From Longibacter salinarum (GTDB lineage Bacteria > Bacteroidota > Rhodothermia > Rhodothermales > Salinibacteraceae), in assembly GCF_002554795.1 (NCBI RefSeq), contig NZ_PDEQ01000001.1:806001-870000 (forward strand): a DNA stretch of 64,000 bases, read 5' to 3'. Positions 55,264-64,000 of this stretch are shown in pieces. The notes beneath the pieces were generated by a model. That model saw only the letters and a program-made list of their open reading frames with translations. It searched no databases and was not told where the DNA came from. The number at the start of each line of letters is the position of its first letter. Within the stretch, counting starts at the first letter, position 1. Both the position numbers and the translations under genes were made by a program.

Positions 55264-55866
55264 TTACTTCGAGTAGAGCTCGACAATCAGCTGCTCATTT
55301 ATGTTTTCTGGAATGTCTTGCCGGTCCGGGTAGTCCAGAAATTTACCCTTCATCGCGTCCCGGTCGAAGTCGAGCCAGGAGAAGTTCCGGCGCTGACGCT
55401 GAACATTGTCCTTGACAACCTCGAGGTTGCGGCTCTTAGGACGAACCGACACGACGTCGTTCGGGCGAAGTGCGTACGACGGGACATTCACAATCCGGTC
55501 GTTCACCATAATGTGGCGGTGCGACACGAACTGGCGAGCCTGTCGGCGCGTGCGCCCAATTCCGAGACGGAAGACCGTGTTGTCGAGACGCGACTCCAGA
55601 AGAAGCAGCAGGTTCTCACCGGTCACCCCTTCCTGGCGCGATGCCTTATCGAAGAGGTTCTTAAACTGCTTCTCGAGCAGACCGTATGTGTATTTTGCTT
55701 TCTGCTTCTCTTTGAGCTGAACCGCGTATTCGCTCTCGCGACGGCGACGGCGACGGCCGTGCTGTCCCGGGGGGTACGGCTTCCGCTCCAGCGCTTTCGA
55801 CGGGCCGAAGATCGGCTCCTTGAAGCGACGTGCGATTTTTTGCTTGGGGCCTCGGTAACGAGCCAT
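55264..55866 (-). CDS. rpsD: 30S ribosomal protein S4
   Basis: A 200 aa 16S rRNA-binding protein that also regulates alpha-operon translation in other bacteria. MARYRGPKQKIARRFKEP opens it; RREYAVQLKEKQKAKY, TRRQARQFVSHRHIMVNDRI (S4 RNA-binding module) and LDYPDRQDIPENIN follow. The N-terminus lacks the Cys of zinc-type S4, so it is a C-minus form. A 187-bp gap separates it from rpoA. Confidence 0.97.
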   Translation of the reverse strand: MARYRGPKQKIARRFKEPIFGPSKALERKPYPPGQHGRRRRRRESEYAVQLKEKQKAKYTYGLLEKQFKNLFDKASRQEGVTGENLLLLLESRLDNTVFRLGIGRTRRQARQFVSHRHIMVNDRIVNVPSYALRPNDVVSVRPKSRNLEVVKDNVQRQRRNFSWLDFDRDAMKGKFLDYPDRQDIPENINEQLIVELYSK

Positions 55867-55958
55867 GTGTGAGGGAGACGAGTTTCGTATTTCGAGAAAT
55901 ATGGGGTGGAAGCACCGTCCGAGCCCGTGGCCCGAACCGCCTTCCTAGAATCGAAAAA

Positions 55959-56363
55959 TCAAACGCGGCGGCGCTTCGGAGGACGGCAGCCGTTGTGCGG
56001 GAGAGGCGTGACGTCGCGAATCGTCGCAACTTCAATGCCCACCTCCGACATGGCGCGGATCGCGCCCTCACGACCGGAACCAGGCCCCTTCACGAAGACG
56101 TCTACGCGGCGGAGGCCGAGATCGTAGGCTTCCTGTGCAGCAGCTTCGCCCGCCTTCTGTGCGGCGTATGGCGTATTCTTGCGGCTACCTTTGAAACCCA
56201 TCTTACCGGCGCTCGCCCACGAGATGGTGTTACCGTACTGATCGGTAATCGTCACGATGACGTTGTTGAAGGTCGCCTTCACGTAGGCACGACCATTCGA
56301 CTCAACAACGACATTTTTCTTACGTGCGGAGCGCTTGCCCCGCTTCTTTCCTCCTTTGGCCAT
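55959..56363 (-). CDS. rpsK: 30S ribosomal protein S11
   Basis: A 134 aa protein of the 30S platform: [42 protein letters not shown] and [14 protein letters not shown] are standard. The extended basic N-terminus ([12 protein letters not shown]) is longer than in E. coli. Start is ATG 56363. Confidence 0.98.
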   Translation of the reverse strand: MAKGGKKRGKRSARKKNVVVESNGRAYVKATFNNVIVTITDQYGNTISWASAGKMGFKGSRKNTPYAAQKAGEAAAQEAYDLGLRRVDVFVKGPGSGREGAIRAMSEVGIEVATIRDVTPLPHNGCRPPKRRRV

Positions 56364-56546
56364 AGTGGTCAGTCGATTCGATACAATGTGTTACGTCTCT
56401 GCACCCGGAAGAGCCCGCGGCGCAGACGATCGGAGATCTACAGGAACCCATACGAACGCCGTACATCGCTATCGCGAAGCGCTCGCACAAATGCCTGGCA
56501 CGACACGAGCCATGTTATCGCTCGGCACGCCGCGCCAAAGCTGAGC

Positions 56547-56927
56547 TTACTTGCGCGGTGCAGCTTTCTTGCCGGCAACCGTCTTGCGACGCCCCTTACG
56601 AGTACGCGCGTTCGTACGTGTGCGCTGCCCGTTCACGGGGAGACCTTTACGATGACGCAGCCCGCGGTAACAGCCGATGTCCATGAGGCGCTTGATGTTC
56701 ATCTGCACCTCCGTACGAAGCTGTCCCTCAACGGTGAACTCGTCCTCGATGATACGGCGCACCTGGCGCGTCTGGTCTTCCGTCCACTCACGAGGGGACT
56801 TCTCGAGGTCGATACCGACACGTTCGATAATATCCTGGGCTCGGGATCGCCCGATACCGTAGATATCCGTCAACGCGATCTCTCCGCGCTTGTGATCCGG
56901 TACGTCAACTCCTGCAATACGTGGCAT
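56547..56927 (-). CDS. rpsM: 30S ribosomal protein S13
   Basis: A 126 aa protein at the 30S head: [24 protein letters not shown], then [15 protein letters not shown] and [21 protein letters not shown], ending in a basic tail (GKKAAPRK). Start is ATG 56927. rpmJ, usually just upstream, is not found in the 489-bp gap to infA. Confidence 0.98.
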   Translation of the reverse strand: MPRIAGVDVPDHKRGEIALTDIYGIGRSRAQDIIERVGIDLEKSPREWTEDQTRQVRRIIEDEFTVEGQLRTEVQMNIKRLMDIGCYRGLRHRKGLPVNGQRTRTNARTRKGRRKTVAGKKAAPRK

Positions 56928-57416
56928 AAATGGGTTCGGTTATGCGTGCTCTCAAATGGTTAGCGGCACTCCGCCTCTCAGGATCGAGAGACTGTAGCCT
57001 CCGTCATCCAGGTCATGACTGCGAAACAGACGCGCCAGACCGAGATGCGGCCGGGATCCCCCTGCGACTCGCTCTCATTTTTTGAGCGGTCGTGACCGTG
57101 CCCGACGTTCCCACTTCTACGTAGGACGGCGATGCACGTACGGGTCGGGCGAACCGGCTGTAATCGTTTGGTGGAATGACCCGTTGAGAAGAATCAGTTG
57201 ATGCCTTCTCGCTAGCGGTGACACCTCTGCCGCACCACCGGTTTCTCGGCGGTGCCACTCCAGACACGTTCATACCCCATCGCATCCGGAAAGGTTCAGG
57301 CTCGGCACCAGTACCTCCATGAAGACTGTGCCTGATTTTGACACGCGCCTCCATCGGCCGCTCACAGGTGTTCGTCGGGACGACTACGCCCCAGAAAACT
57401 GTGAGTGAGCTCGGTC
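56928..57416. other. 489-bp gap between rpsM and infA with no rpmJ
   Basis: Read on both strands. The longest minus frame (57013-57354, 113 aa) has one Cys and no L36 pattern (C-x2-C-x12-C-x4-H). I see no RNA gene or terminator. It may carry a promoter for rpsM and the alpha genes. Confidence 0.6.
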
Positions 57417-57635
57417 TTACTTATAGCGATACACAATCCGGCCCTTCGACAGGTCATAAGGGGAAAGCTCCACCTTGACCCGATCGCCTGGGAGGATCTT
57501 AATGTAGTTCATCCGCATCTTGCCCGAGAGGAGGCCGAGAATCTCGTGCCCATTCTCTAGCTTGACGCGAAACTGCGCATTCGGGAGAGCCTCGATGACT
57601 TCTCCATCCTGTTCGATGGCTTCTTCCTTAGCCAT
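57417..57635 (-). CDS. infA: Translation initiation factor IF-1
   Basis: A 72 aa OB-fold factor ([55 protein letters not shown]) that binds the 30S A site. The ATG at 57635 overlaps the map stop by 8 bp, so translation is coupled. Length matches the family. Confidence 0.98.
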   Translation of the reverse strand: MAKEEAIEQDGEVIEALPNAQFRVKLENGHEILGLLSGKMRMNYIKILPGDRVKVELSPYDLSKGRIVYRYK

Positions 57636-58461
57636 TAGCTGTGGTGTTGTGTGTGACAGATGTTTTCGTCTCGTAGGGCGGGTCGACCACATCCTCGATG
57701 TAATCGAACGTGGTGAGGATCTGCGGCTCATCCTCGTCCACCGCAATCATATGTTCGTAGTGTGCAGAAGGCTTCCCGTCCGCGGCTCGGATCGTCCAGC
57801 CATCAGCGTCGACATCTACAGATGCCGTGCCCTGGTTAACCATGGGCTCGATGCAGACGGTGAGTCCGCGCTTAAGCTTCCGGCCCGATCCAGGCTTTCC
57901 GAAGTTCGGGATCTGCGGTTTCTCGTGCAGCTCTTTTCCGATACCGTGTCCGACCAGATCGCGTACGACGCCGTATCCACGTTCCGAACAGTAGGCGTCG
58001 ACAGCGTGCCCGATGTCTCCGATCCGGTTACCAACAATGGCCTGTTCGATACCCAGATGCAAGGCCCGGTACGTCGTCTGACATAGGGCCTGTGCTGCGT
58101 CATCGATCTCCCCTACCGCGAAGGTGTAAGCGCTGTCGCCGTAGTAGCCGTTCAGCTTCACTCCGCAGTCCACGGAAAGCAGATCGCCTTCCTGAAGCGT
58201 GTAATCGTTTGGGATGCCGTGCACCACCACGTCATTCACGGACGTGCAGAGCGTACCCGGAAAAACGTTATCCCCAACTTGATAGCCCTTGAATGCGGGC
58301 TCGGCATCGTGTGTTCGAATAAAGTCTTCCGCGATGGCGTCGAGCTCTTCGAGCGTCGCACCCGGCTGGATGTACTCAGCAACTTTACCGAGCGTACGCC
58401 CCACGAGATCGGCGCTCTCGCGCATCAGGTCGATCTCGCGCTGGCTCTTCAGTTGGATCAT
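57628..58461 (-). CDS. map: Methionine aminopeptidase, type I
   Basis: A 277 aa enzyme removing the initiator Met co-translationally. It contains the pita-bread metal ligands: [17 protein letters not shown] (two Asp), [16 protein letters not shown] (His) and CIEPMVNQG (Glu), plus the last Glu/His near [17 protein letters not shown]. Start is ATG 58461 ([11 protein letters not shown]); a longer frame to 58515 adds 18 residues with a hydrophobic character. The last eight bases overlap infA. Standard place downstream of secY. Confidence 0.97.
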   Translation of the reverse strand: MIQLKSQREIDLMRESADLVGRTLGKVAEYIQPGATLEELDAIAEDFIRTHDAEPAFKGYQVGDNVFPGTLCTSVNDVVVHGIPNDYTLQEGDLLSVDCGVKLNGYYGDSAYTFAVGEIDDAAQALCQTTYRALHLGIEQAIVGNRIGDIGHAVDAYCSERGYGVVRDLVGHGIGKELHEKPQIPNFGKPGSGRKLKRGLTVCIEPMVNQGTASVDVDADGWTIRAADGKPSAHYEHMIAVDEDEPQILTTFDYIEDVVDPPYETKTSVTHNTTANG

Positions 58462-58564
58462 GAAAGCACCTTTTATTCGTTGGACGAACCGCTGGAACAG
58501 GTTCATAGGCATCACCGAAACCTGGGGCCGTCACCCATTCGGACACGGACTCGTTCTACGGCGA

Positions 58565-59884
58565 TCACACGCGACGGCCGCGCATCTTACCGCTCTTCAT
58601 GAAGCCGTCGTAGTGGCGCATGAGCAGATGACTTTCAATCTGCTGCAGCGTGTCAAGCGTCACCTGGACAAGAATCAGAAGGCTCGTTCCTCCGAAGAAC
58701 ATCGCGAAGCCCTGCGTCACGCCAAATGCCATAGCGAACGACGGCAGGATCGCCACGAATCCGAGGAAGACCGATCCCGGCAGCGTGATCCGCGTCAGGA
58801 TCGTATCAATGAACTCGCTCGTCTGCTTACCCGGTCGAATGCCAGGGATAAATCCACCCTGACGCTTCATGGTGTCCGCCATTTGCTGTGGGTTCACCGT
58901 GATCGCCGTATAGAAGTAGGTAAAGAAGACAACGATCACGAAGAAGAGCACAGAATAGCCAACGCTGTCGATCTGGCCGAACCAGGCGCCGATCTGCTGT
59001 GCCGTTTCGTTATCCGGCATGAACGACGCGAAGGTGCTCGGAATGAACATGATCGACTGGGCGAAAATGATCGGCATCACACCGGCCGCGTTCACGCGAA
59101 TCGGGAGATACTGCGTCGAGCCCCCGAAGGACTTCCGTCCAACGACTCGCTTCGCATACTGCACCGGAATCCGGCGCATACCCTGCGAGACGAGCACAAC
59201 CCCTGCGGTAACGAGTACCCAGACGCCGACCTCGATCAGGACGATAAAGATGTTGTCGCCGTTGATGTCGATCTCGTTGAAGAGCGACTGCGGCAGGAAG
59301 GCAATGATACCCACCATAATGACGAGAGAGATCCCGTTCCCGATGCCCTTCTCGCTGATCCGCTCGCCGAGCCACATGACAAAGACGGTACCACTCGTGA
59401 GAACGAGAACCGTCGTGATCATGAATAGCGTCTTGTCGATCACGATCGCGCTCCCCGTCTGACCGTAGCTCAGGTTGATCGCATAACCGATCGACTGCAG
59501 CGCCGTGATTCCAACGGTGCCATACCGCGTCAACTGTGTAATTCGGCGGCGACCGTCCTCTCCCTCACGCTGCAGCTTCTGGAAGTACGGGACGACCGCT
59601 CCCATCAACTGGATGATAATCGAGGCGGTAATGTACGGCATGATTCCCAACGCAAATATGCCCGCCTGGCGGAACGCACCGCCGACGAACATGTCGAGGA
59701 AGCCGAAGATGCCACCATCTCCGGATGCCGCATTAATGTCGGTCAGGGTCGCAGCATCGACGCCCGGGAGCGTAACATACGTCCCAAAGCGGTAGACTAC
59801 GAGAAGACCCAGCGTATACAGGATGCGGTTCCGCAGGTCCTCAATCTCCCAGATGTTGCGAATACTTTCGGCGAATCCAGCCAT
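58565..59884 (-). CDS. secY: Preprotein translocase subunit SecY
   Basis: A 439 aa channel protein with ten transmembrane helices. GIFALGIMPYITASIIIQL, LSYGQTGSAIVI, GIGNGISLVIM and IMFIPSTFASF are SecY signatures, and the tail (LLMRHYDGFMKSGKMRGR) is cytoplasmic. It is part of the spc operon between rplO and map. Confidence 0.98.
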   Translation of the reverse strand: MAGFAESIRNIWEIEDLRNRILYTLGLLVVYRFGTYVTLPGVDAATLTDINAASGDGGIFGFLDMFVGGAFRQAGIFALGIMPYITASIIIQLMGAVVPYFQKLQREGEDGRRRITQLTRYGTVGITALQSIGYAINLSYGQTGSAIVIDKTLFMITTVLVLTSGTVFVMWLGERISEKGIGNGISLVIMVGIIAFLPQSLFNEIDINGDNIFIVLIEVGVWVLVTAGVVLVSQGMRRIPVQYAKRVVGRKSFGGSTQYLPIRVNAAGVMPIIFAQSIMFIPSTFASFMPDNETAQQIGAWFGQIDSVGYSVLFFVIVVFFTYFYTAITVNPQQMADTMKRQGGFIPGIRPGKQTSEFIDTILTRITLPGSVFLGFVAILPSFAMAFGVTQGFAMFFGGTSLLILVQVTLDTLQQIESHLLMRHYDGFMKSGKMRGRRV

Positions 59885-60016
59885 AACGTCCGTCGGTCTG
59901 TGCTCGGGTACCGCGGTGCGAGCCGAACACGTCGTCTGATTCAGATAGAGGGAAAGGGCAACCCGGTCGGCCGACGGTCCCGATGATGGCGAGACTGTCA
60001 GCCGACGGATTAGAGG

Positions 60017-60484
60017 TTACGCGTCGAGATCGGTGACCGATCCACCCGCATCCTCGATCTTTTTCTTTGCGCTCTCGCTGAAGGCATGCGCCGACACCTC
60101 GAGGGCAACGTCGATCTCGCCGTCACCGAGAATCTTGACGTATTCGGGATCGCGGATGGCGCCAGCCGCATCGAGAACCTCCGGCGTGACCGGTTCGGAT
60201 GCATCGATCCGACCGTCGTTCACGAGACGCGCGATGCGCGACACGTTGACGATGCTGGGCTCCACGCGAAAGTTGTTGGTGAAGCCGAACTTCGGGAGGC
60301 GGCGGTAGAGAGGCATCTGGCCCCCCTCGAACCACATCGGGCGGTTCTTCGAACCGGACCGGCTGCTCTGTCCCTTGTCGCCGCGCGTGGACTGGTGTCC
60401 ACCGCGACCGGAACCGACGCCGCGTCCGAGACGCTGCTTATCTTTCGTGGCGCCCTCTGCGGGCTTGAGATTGCTGAGATCCAT
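60017..60484 (-). CDS. rplO: 50S ribosomal protein L15
   Basis: A 155 aa protein: MDLSNLKPAEGATKDKQRLG, GSGRGGHQSTRGDKGQSSR and FEGGQMPLYRRLPKFGF are typical of L15; it binds 23S rRNA late in assembly. Start is ATG 60484; an upstream in-frame extension to 60637 is non-conserved. The gap to rpmD is 166 bp. Confidence 0.97.
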   Translation of the reverse strand: MDLSNLKPAEGATKDKQRLGRGVGSGRGGHQSTRGDKGQSSRSGSKNRPMWFEGGQMPLYRRLPKFGFTNNFRVEPSIVNVSRIARLVNDGRIDASEPVTPEVLDAAGAIRDPEYVKILGDGEIDVALEVSAHAFSESAKKKIEDAGGSVTDLDA

Positions 60485-60650
60485 AATCAGTGTCGTTGGG
60501 CTGGCGCTCGCACCGACGCGGCCGGACGTTCCGGAGCGTGGACGCGAACTCGCATGAGTAGAGATGTCGAGATGTCGTAGCAGTGAATATGAGAAGCGCC
60601 AAACGGCTGTTCTCCACACGCCTGGTCGGGCGATCACTGCGGCAAAGACC

Positions 60651-60836
60651 TTACGCGTCGAGCTCTTCCACGTCTACAAGGTGAGCCACCTTGCGGATCA
60701 TGCCGCGAATCTGCGGCGTGTCGTCCTGCTCGACGGTCTGGCGGATCTTACGCAGACCGAGGGCCTTCAGCGTGTCCCGCTGCTTCTTCGAGCGAGAGTT
60801 CGTGCTTCGGACCTGCGTGATTTTCAGTGTAGCCAT
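60651..60836 (-). CDS. rpmD: 50S ribosomal protein L30
   Basis: A 61 aa protein: [40 protein letters not shown] and [14 protein letters not shown]. Length and pattern match bacterial L30. It lies between rpsE and rplO in the normal spc order. Confidence 0.97.
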   Translation of the reverse strand: MATLKITQVRSTNSRSKKQRDTLKALGLRKIRQTVEQDDTPQIRGMIRKVAHLVDVEELDA

Positions 60837-60902
60837 CGCGTTACGTCGTTGGTCGATGAGGCGAGGGGCGACGCGTGTCGCCGGCTCGCAGGGATGGTGA
60901 GT

Positions 60903-60955
60903 ACGCGACCGGAGCTTTGTTCACAGGGGCTGTACCCCTTCCTCCCCGGTCGCGT
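60903..60955. repeat. Nested inverted repeat between rpsE and rpmD
   Basis: Perfect 10-bp arms ACGCGACCGG (60903-60912) and CCGGTCGCGT (60946-60955) enclose a second hairpin AGGGG/CCCCT (about 60925-60939). In the minus-strand mRNA this gives a two-stem structure just after the rpsE stop and before the rpmD start. No T-run follows. Confidence 0.8.
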
Positions 60956-60968
60956 CGGCGGGCCTGCC

Positions 60969-61493
60969 TTACCCGTTGAATACTTTCTCCAGCGGGATGC
61001 CGCGGCGGCGAGCCACCTCGATGGCATCCTCAAGCTTATCGAGCGCGTTGATCGTCGCCGCAACCTGGTTGTGCGGGTTCGACGTACCGAGCGACTTCGA
61101 TAGCACGTTGGAAAGACCGGCGCACTCGAGCACGGCACGTACACCACCACCGGCGATAACACCTGTACCTGGTGCAGCAGGCTTGAGAAGGACGCGGCCA
61201 GCATCCTGCTGACCAATCACTTCGTGCGGGATCGTGCCGTCACGAATCGGAACGCGGACGAGATTCTTCTTGGCGTCCTCCGCTCCTTTCGAGATCGCGC
61301 TCGACACGTCGTTTGCCTTACCGAGGCCAGCGCCGACGAGTCCGTCTTCGTTGCCGACGACAACGACTGTGTTAAACGAGAACCGGCGACCGCCCTTCAC
61401 GACCTTCGAGACGCGGTTGACCGCCACAAGGCGATCCACCCAATTCTCCTGCCGCTTATCGGCGTTGACCCGTTTTCTTCTGTTCTTTGCCAT
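60969..61493 (-). CDS. rpsE: 30S ribosomal protein S5
   Basis: A 174 aa protein: [39 protein letters not shown] and [16 protein letters not shown]-like [13 protein letters not shown], then GAGVRAVLE-like [13 protein letters not shown]. It contributes to decoding fidelity and mRNA entry. Start is ATG 61493. Confidence 0.98.
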   Translation of the reverse strand: MAKNRRKRVNADKRQENWVDRLVAVNRVSKVVKGGRRFSFNTVVVVGNEDGLVGAGLGKANDVSSAISKGAEDAKKNLVRVPIRDGTIPHEVIGQQDAGRVLLKPAAPGTGVIAGGGVRAVLECAGLSNVLSKSLGTSNPHNQVAATINALDKLEDAIEVARRRGIPLEKVFNG

Positions 61494-61579
61494 GATGGTG
61501 GGTTCGTGCGTAGTGCAAAAATGACGTCATGTGCGACGCGCCAACCGATGTAGTCCGGCGGTGCAGCGCACGTGCTCAA

Positions 61580-61939
61580 TTACAGGTGAAGGCCGCCTTC
61601 ACGGGCTCCTTCCGCCAGGGCCTTGATTCGGCCGTGGTACTTATAGCCACTTCGGTCGAAGACCGCCTTTTCAATGCCTTTCTCCTTGGCACGTTCGGCG
61701 AGGATTTCGCCCACCTTCCGGCTCTCGTCCGTCGGGTCGTCTCCGTCAACGCCGTCTTCGAGGCTCGACGCCGAAGCGAGCGTGTGCCCATCGAAGTCGT
61801 CGATGAGCTGCGCGTAAATGTACTTGTTCGACCGGTACACCGACAGCCGGGGACGGCTCGGCGTACCCATAATGGTCGACCGAATGCTTGCGTGGATGCG
61901 CTTGCGGCGCGCGGCGGTTTCTTTGTTGCCCTTGGCCAT
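61580..61939 (-). CDS. rplR: 50S ribosomal protein L18
   Basis: A 119 aa 5S rRNA-binding protein: [40 protein letters not shown] and [20 protein letters not shown]. Start is ATG 61939; the longer frame to 62008 is not conserved. A 200-bp gap separates it from rplF. Confidence 0.97.
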   Translation of the reverse strand: MAKGNKETAARRKRIHASIRSTIMGTPSRPRLSVYRSNKYIYAQLIDDFDGHTLASASSLEDGVDGDDPTDESRKVGEILAERAKEKGIEKAVFDRSGYKYHGRIKALAEGAREGGLHL

Positions 61940-62139
61940 TGCTACAGTTCCGTGTTGTAATGCACATTTCGTCGAACCAGACTGCGCGTCCGGCGTGCGC
62001 CTGACCATATCGATCGGCGCGGAAGTTTGGTGGGTCGAAGCCAGTTGACCGCCGGCCTGCTGTCGGCCTGCGATGTCGGCTCGACCGTTGCCACGAGACC
62101 GCCCGCGATACGAACGGCCGCGTGAAACGGGGGGCGACG

Positions 62140-62694
62140 CTATCGAGCAGCAGTCTTACCGGCTTTCAGCGGTACATGCTCACCAACGTAGCGAACACCC
62201 TTGCCGTTGTACGGCTCCGGCGGGCGAAGGCTGCGAATCTTCGCTGCAACCTGGCCGACAAGCTGCTTGTCGATGCCTTCGATGACGATAACGTCGTTCT
62301 TGCCACGACCACTATCGACGCTGATGTCGATTTCGTCCGGTGGGAGGAAAAAGATCGGGTGCGAGTAGCCGAGGGCGAGTTCGAGCGTGCCGTTGCTCAC
62401 GGACGCACGATAGCCGACCCCGATGATCGTCAGCTCCTTCTTGTATCCGTTCTCGACGCCTTCCACCATGTTGGCGAGAAGGGAGCGCGTCAGCCCGTGC
62501 ACCGAGCGGTGGCGCTTCTGATCCGTCGGACGGTTCACAACGATGCTTCCGTCTTCGACTGTAACGTCCATATCCGGGTCGACCTGCTGGGAAAGCTCTC
62601 CCTTCGGACCCTTAATGGTGACGAAGTTTTTCGCATCGACGTCGACATTTATGCCGTCGCCAAGTTGGATTGGCTTGCTACCTATACGAGCCAT
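62140..62694 (-). CDS. rplF: 50S ribosomal protein L6
   Basis: A 184 aa protein: [49 protein letters not shown] and a C-terminal [20 protein letters not shown] segment near the L11-stalk base. Start is ATG 62694. Confidence 0.98.
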   Translation of the reverse strand: MARIGSKPIQLGDGINVDVDAKNFVTIKGPKGELSQQVDPDMDVTVEDGSIVVNRPTDQKRHRSVHGLTRSLLANMVEGVENGYKKELTIIGVGYRASVSNGTLELALGYSHPIFFLPPDEIDISVDSGRGKNDVIVIEGIDKQLVGQVAAKIRSLRPPEPYNGKGVRYVGEHVPLKAGKTAAR

Positions 62695-62854
62695 GAGATG
62701 AACCTATGTGTTGCAGGGTGTAAAATGGGTGCGCACCGGAGAAGAGTCGCTGTACGACCTGCCTCCGGGCGGAGCCGTAAGCCGGGTGCCGTCCAGGATG
62801 TTGACCCGAGGACACCGGCGTGCGGCCAGAAGGCTGGCGCAGTAAGGGCGGCGT

Positions 62855-63259
62855 TTAAAATACCGTTGCCAAGACTTCGCCTCCGACGTTGAAGCGACGA
62901 GCTTCCTTATCGCTCATCACACCGCGCGATGTCGACAGAATCGCGATGCCCAGGCCGTTCTTGACCCGCGGCAGATTCTGCGCGTTGCGGTACTCGCGGC
63001 GGCCGGGCGTCGACACGCGCTGAAGCGTGCGGATGGCGGGCTCCCCCGTCTCCTCGTCGTATTTCAGATAGACGCGCAGGCGCCCCTGCTTGCCATCTTC
63101 GACGTTGAGGTAGTTCTTGATGAACCCCTTCTCAAGCAGGATCTGCGTAATCGCACGCTTGAGTTTCGAAGCGGGAATGTCAACGTACTTGTGGTTCGCC
63201 TGCTGCCCGTTTCGAATGCGGGATAGGTAATCAGCGACGGGATCGTTTACGGCACTCAT
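62855..63259 (-). CDS. rpsH: 30S ribosomal protein S8
   Basis: A 134 aa protein binding helix 21 of 16S rRNA: NDPVADYLSRIRNGQQA, IPASKLKRAITQILLEKGFI and GLGIAILSTSRGVMSDKEAR. S8 represses its own operon in E. coli by binding mRNA; whether it does so here is unknown. Start is ATG 63259. Confidence 0.98.
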   Translation of the reverse strand: MSAVNDPVADYLSRIRNGQQANHKYVDIPASKLKRAITQILLEKGFIKNYLNVEDGKQGRLRVYLKYDEETGEPAIRTLQRVSTPGRREYRNAQNLPRVKNGLGIAILSTSRGVMSDKEARRFNVGGEVLATVF

Positions 63260-63349
63260 CTCAGTCGTGGTGTTTCGCGGTTCGGTGATCGTCGGGACCC
63301 CGGCGGCAGAGCGTCTCCACAGCCGGTGCGAGCCGCCGGTAACATCGGG

Positions 63350-63619
63350 TTACCAGCTGGACTTGCGGATTCCCGGAATCTTGCCCTCCAGGGCCAGTTC
63401 ACGGAAGCAGATACGGCAGACGCCAAAGGCCTGCATGTAGCCACGGGCGCGGCCGCAAATCCGGCAGCGGTTATTCTGCCGTACGGGGCTGGCATTGTTC
63501 GGTATCTTCTGAAGCTCAACCCAGCGGCCTTCGTCCTTCAGCTTCTGGCGCTTCTCTTTGTACTGCTCGTGCATGCGTTCGCGCTTCTCTTCACGCGCGA
63601 TCCAGCTCTTCTTCGCCAT
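63350..63619 (-). CDS. rpsN: 30S ribosomal protein S14, long form with zinc motif
   Basis: An 89 aa protein: [20 protein letters not shown], then CRIC-x12-CRIC and IPGIRKSSW. The length matches Bacteroidota S14, but the four cysteines of the zinc ribbon are complete, whereas relatives of this length usually have lost some. Start is ATG 63619. Confidence 0.97.
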   Translation of the reverse strand: MAKKSWIAREEKRERMHEQYKEKRQKLKDEGRWVELQKIPNNASPVRQNNRCRICGRARGYMQAFGVCRICFRELALEGKIPGIRKSSW

Positions 63620-63685
63620 GTCAGTGTCGTTGTGCGTTGTCGAAAATCTGTCGCGGGCCGGTGTCGTCCGGCGCGGGGGTCGGGG

Positions 63686-64000
63686 TTACGCGGCTTCCTC
63701 CTCTCCGCGGCGAACGAACGGCATCCCGAGCCCCTTCAGAAGCGCGTATGCCTCCTCATCGTTCTCAGCGGTTGTCACGAACGTGATGTCCATGCCGCTG
63801 ATGCGATCAACATTATCCATGTCGATCTCAGGGAAGATGGTCTGCTCTCTGATGCCGAGCGTGTAGTTCCCGTGCCCATCAAAGCTGCGGTCCGGCACAC
63901 CCTGAAAGTCACGGATATTCGGCAGCGCCAGCGTGATCAGGCGATCGAGAAACTCGTACATCCGGGCATCGCGCAGCGTCACGCGGACGCCGACGGGCAT
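63686..64000 (-). CDS. rplE: 50S ribosomal protein L5, 3' part (cut by window edge)
   Basis: The frame is open to the end of the window, so the N-terminal part is missing. Visible are [57 protein letters not shown] and the C-terminal [20 protein letters not shown] segment; L5 binds 5S rRNA in the central protuberance. The apparent start at 64000 is internal to the gene. Confidence 0.97.
   Translation of the reverse strand: MPVGVRVTLRDARMYEFLDRLITLALPNIRDFQGVPDRSFDGHGNYTLGIREQTIFPEIDMDNVDRISGMDITFVTTAENDEEAYALLKGLGMPFVRRGEEEAA

Noticed and set aside
54174-55415. 413-aa plus-strand frame
   Set aside because: Antisense to rpoA and rpsD.
55830-56963. 377-aa plus-strand frame
   Set aside because: Antisense to rpsK and rpsM.
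57013-57354. Candidate rpmJ or small gene in the infA-rpsM gap
   Set aside because: One Cys only, low-complexity sequence and no L36 motif.
58289-59428. 379-aa plus-strand frame
   Set aside because: Antisense to secY and map, with an Arg/His-rich composition typical of shadow frames.
1-64000. CRISPR array, prophage or intact insertion sequence
   Set aside because: No direct-repeat/spacer pattern, no phage structural genes and no transposase frame found; only the two MITE-like copies resemble mobile DNA.

Overview
This window looks like a chromosome segment of a moderately GC-rich, probably halophilic member of the Bacteroidota/Rhodothermota lineage (Salinibacter/Longibacter-like). Three things point there: a type IX secretion C-terminal sorting tail on a giant secreted protein, a small protein ending in a PID-CTERM-like tail, and menaquinone genes plus acidic, Asp/Glu-rich housekeeping proteins with almost no strong Shine-Dalgarno sequences. 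The genus is inference; no rRNA is present.

Layout. 1-245: tail of a probable metallo-beta-lactamase-fold hydrolase. 287-5005 (minus): membrane protein, histidine phosphatase, menF, menD, so the first committed steps of menaquinone synthesis. 5297-8724: CBS-pair protein, DUF4230 protein, DMT transporter, YbbR-domain protein. 8943-17711: an envelope glycan locus (flippase, sulfotransferase, two GT4-like and one GT-A-like glycosyltransferase, YfhO-like giant membrane protein), suggesting a sulfated exported glycan. 17753-19072: gatC and a TIM-barrel isomerase-like protein. 19376-25581: the 1,893-aa LamG/Calx-beta/T9SS protein behind a small PID-CTERM-like protein, followed by 747 bp without a gene. 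26329-28692: threonine dehydratase-like enzyme, DUF2400 protein, flavin reductase. 28850-32230 (minus): hrcA-grpE-dnaJ heat-shock cluster. 32498-36054: an Arg-rich exported protein and sppA. 36525-41404 (minus): nth, gpmI, DUF2339 protein. 41577-45336: DUF4105 protein facing a pseudokinase-TPR-TonB_C fusion across a strong shared terminator. 45668-45850: tRNA-Glu and tRNA-His. 46337-53127: ribH, PHP phosphoesterase, HIT protein, DUF72 protein, ruvX, HU-like protein and a long RelA/SpoT enzyme. 53425-64000 (minus): the spc-alpha ribosomal cluster rplE-rpsN-rpsH-rplF-rplR-rpsE-rpmD-rplO-secY-map-infA-(no rpmJ)-rpsM-rpsK-rpsD-rpoA-rplQ, with unusually long gaps.

Most striking for follow-up: (1) the 761-aa membrane protein whose kinase-like domain has lost all three classical catalytic motifs and is fused to a TPR/coiled-coil region and a TonB C-terminal domain; (2) a pair of related inverted-repeat elements (36144-36524 and 49685-49857) that each abut the TAA stop codon of a gene and are bounded by TA; (3) a terminator-like hairpin with an alternative partner between rpoA and rplQ; (4) the missing rpmJ together with an 89-aa S14 that keeps a full zinc motif. 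No CRISPR array, prophage or intact transposase was seen.
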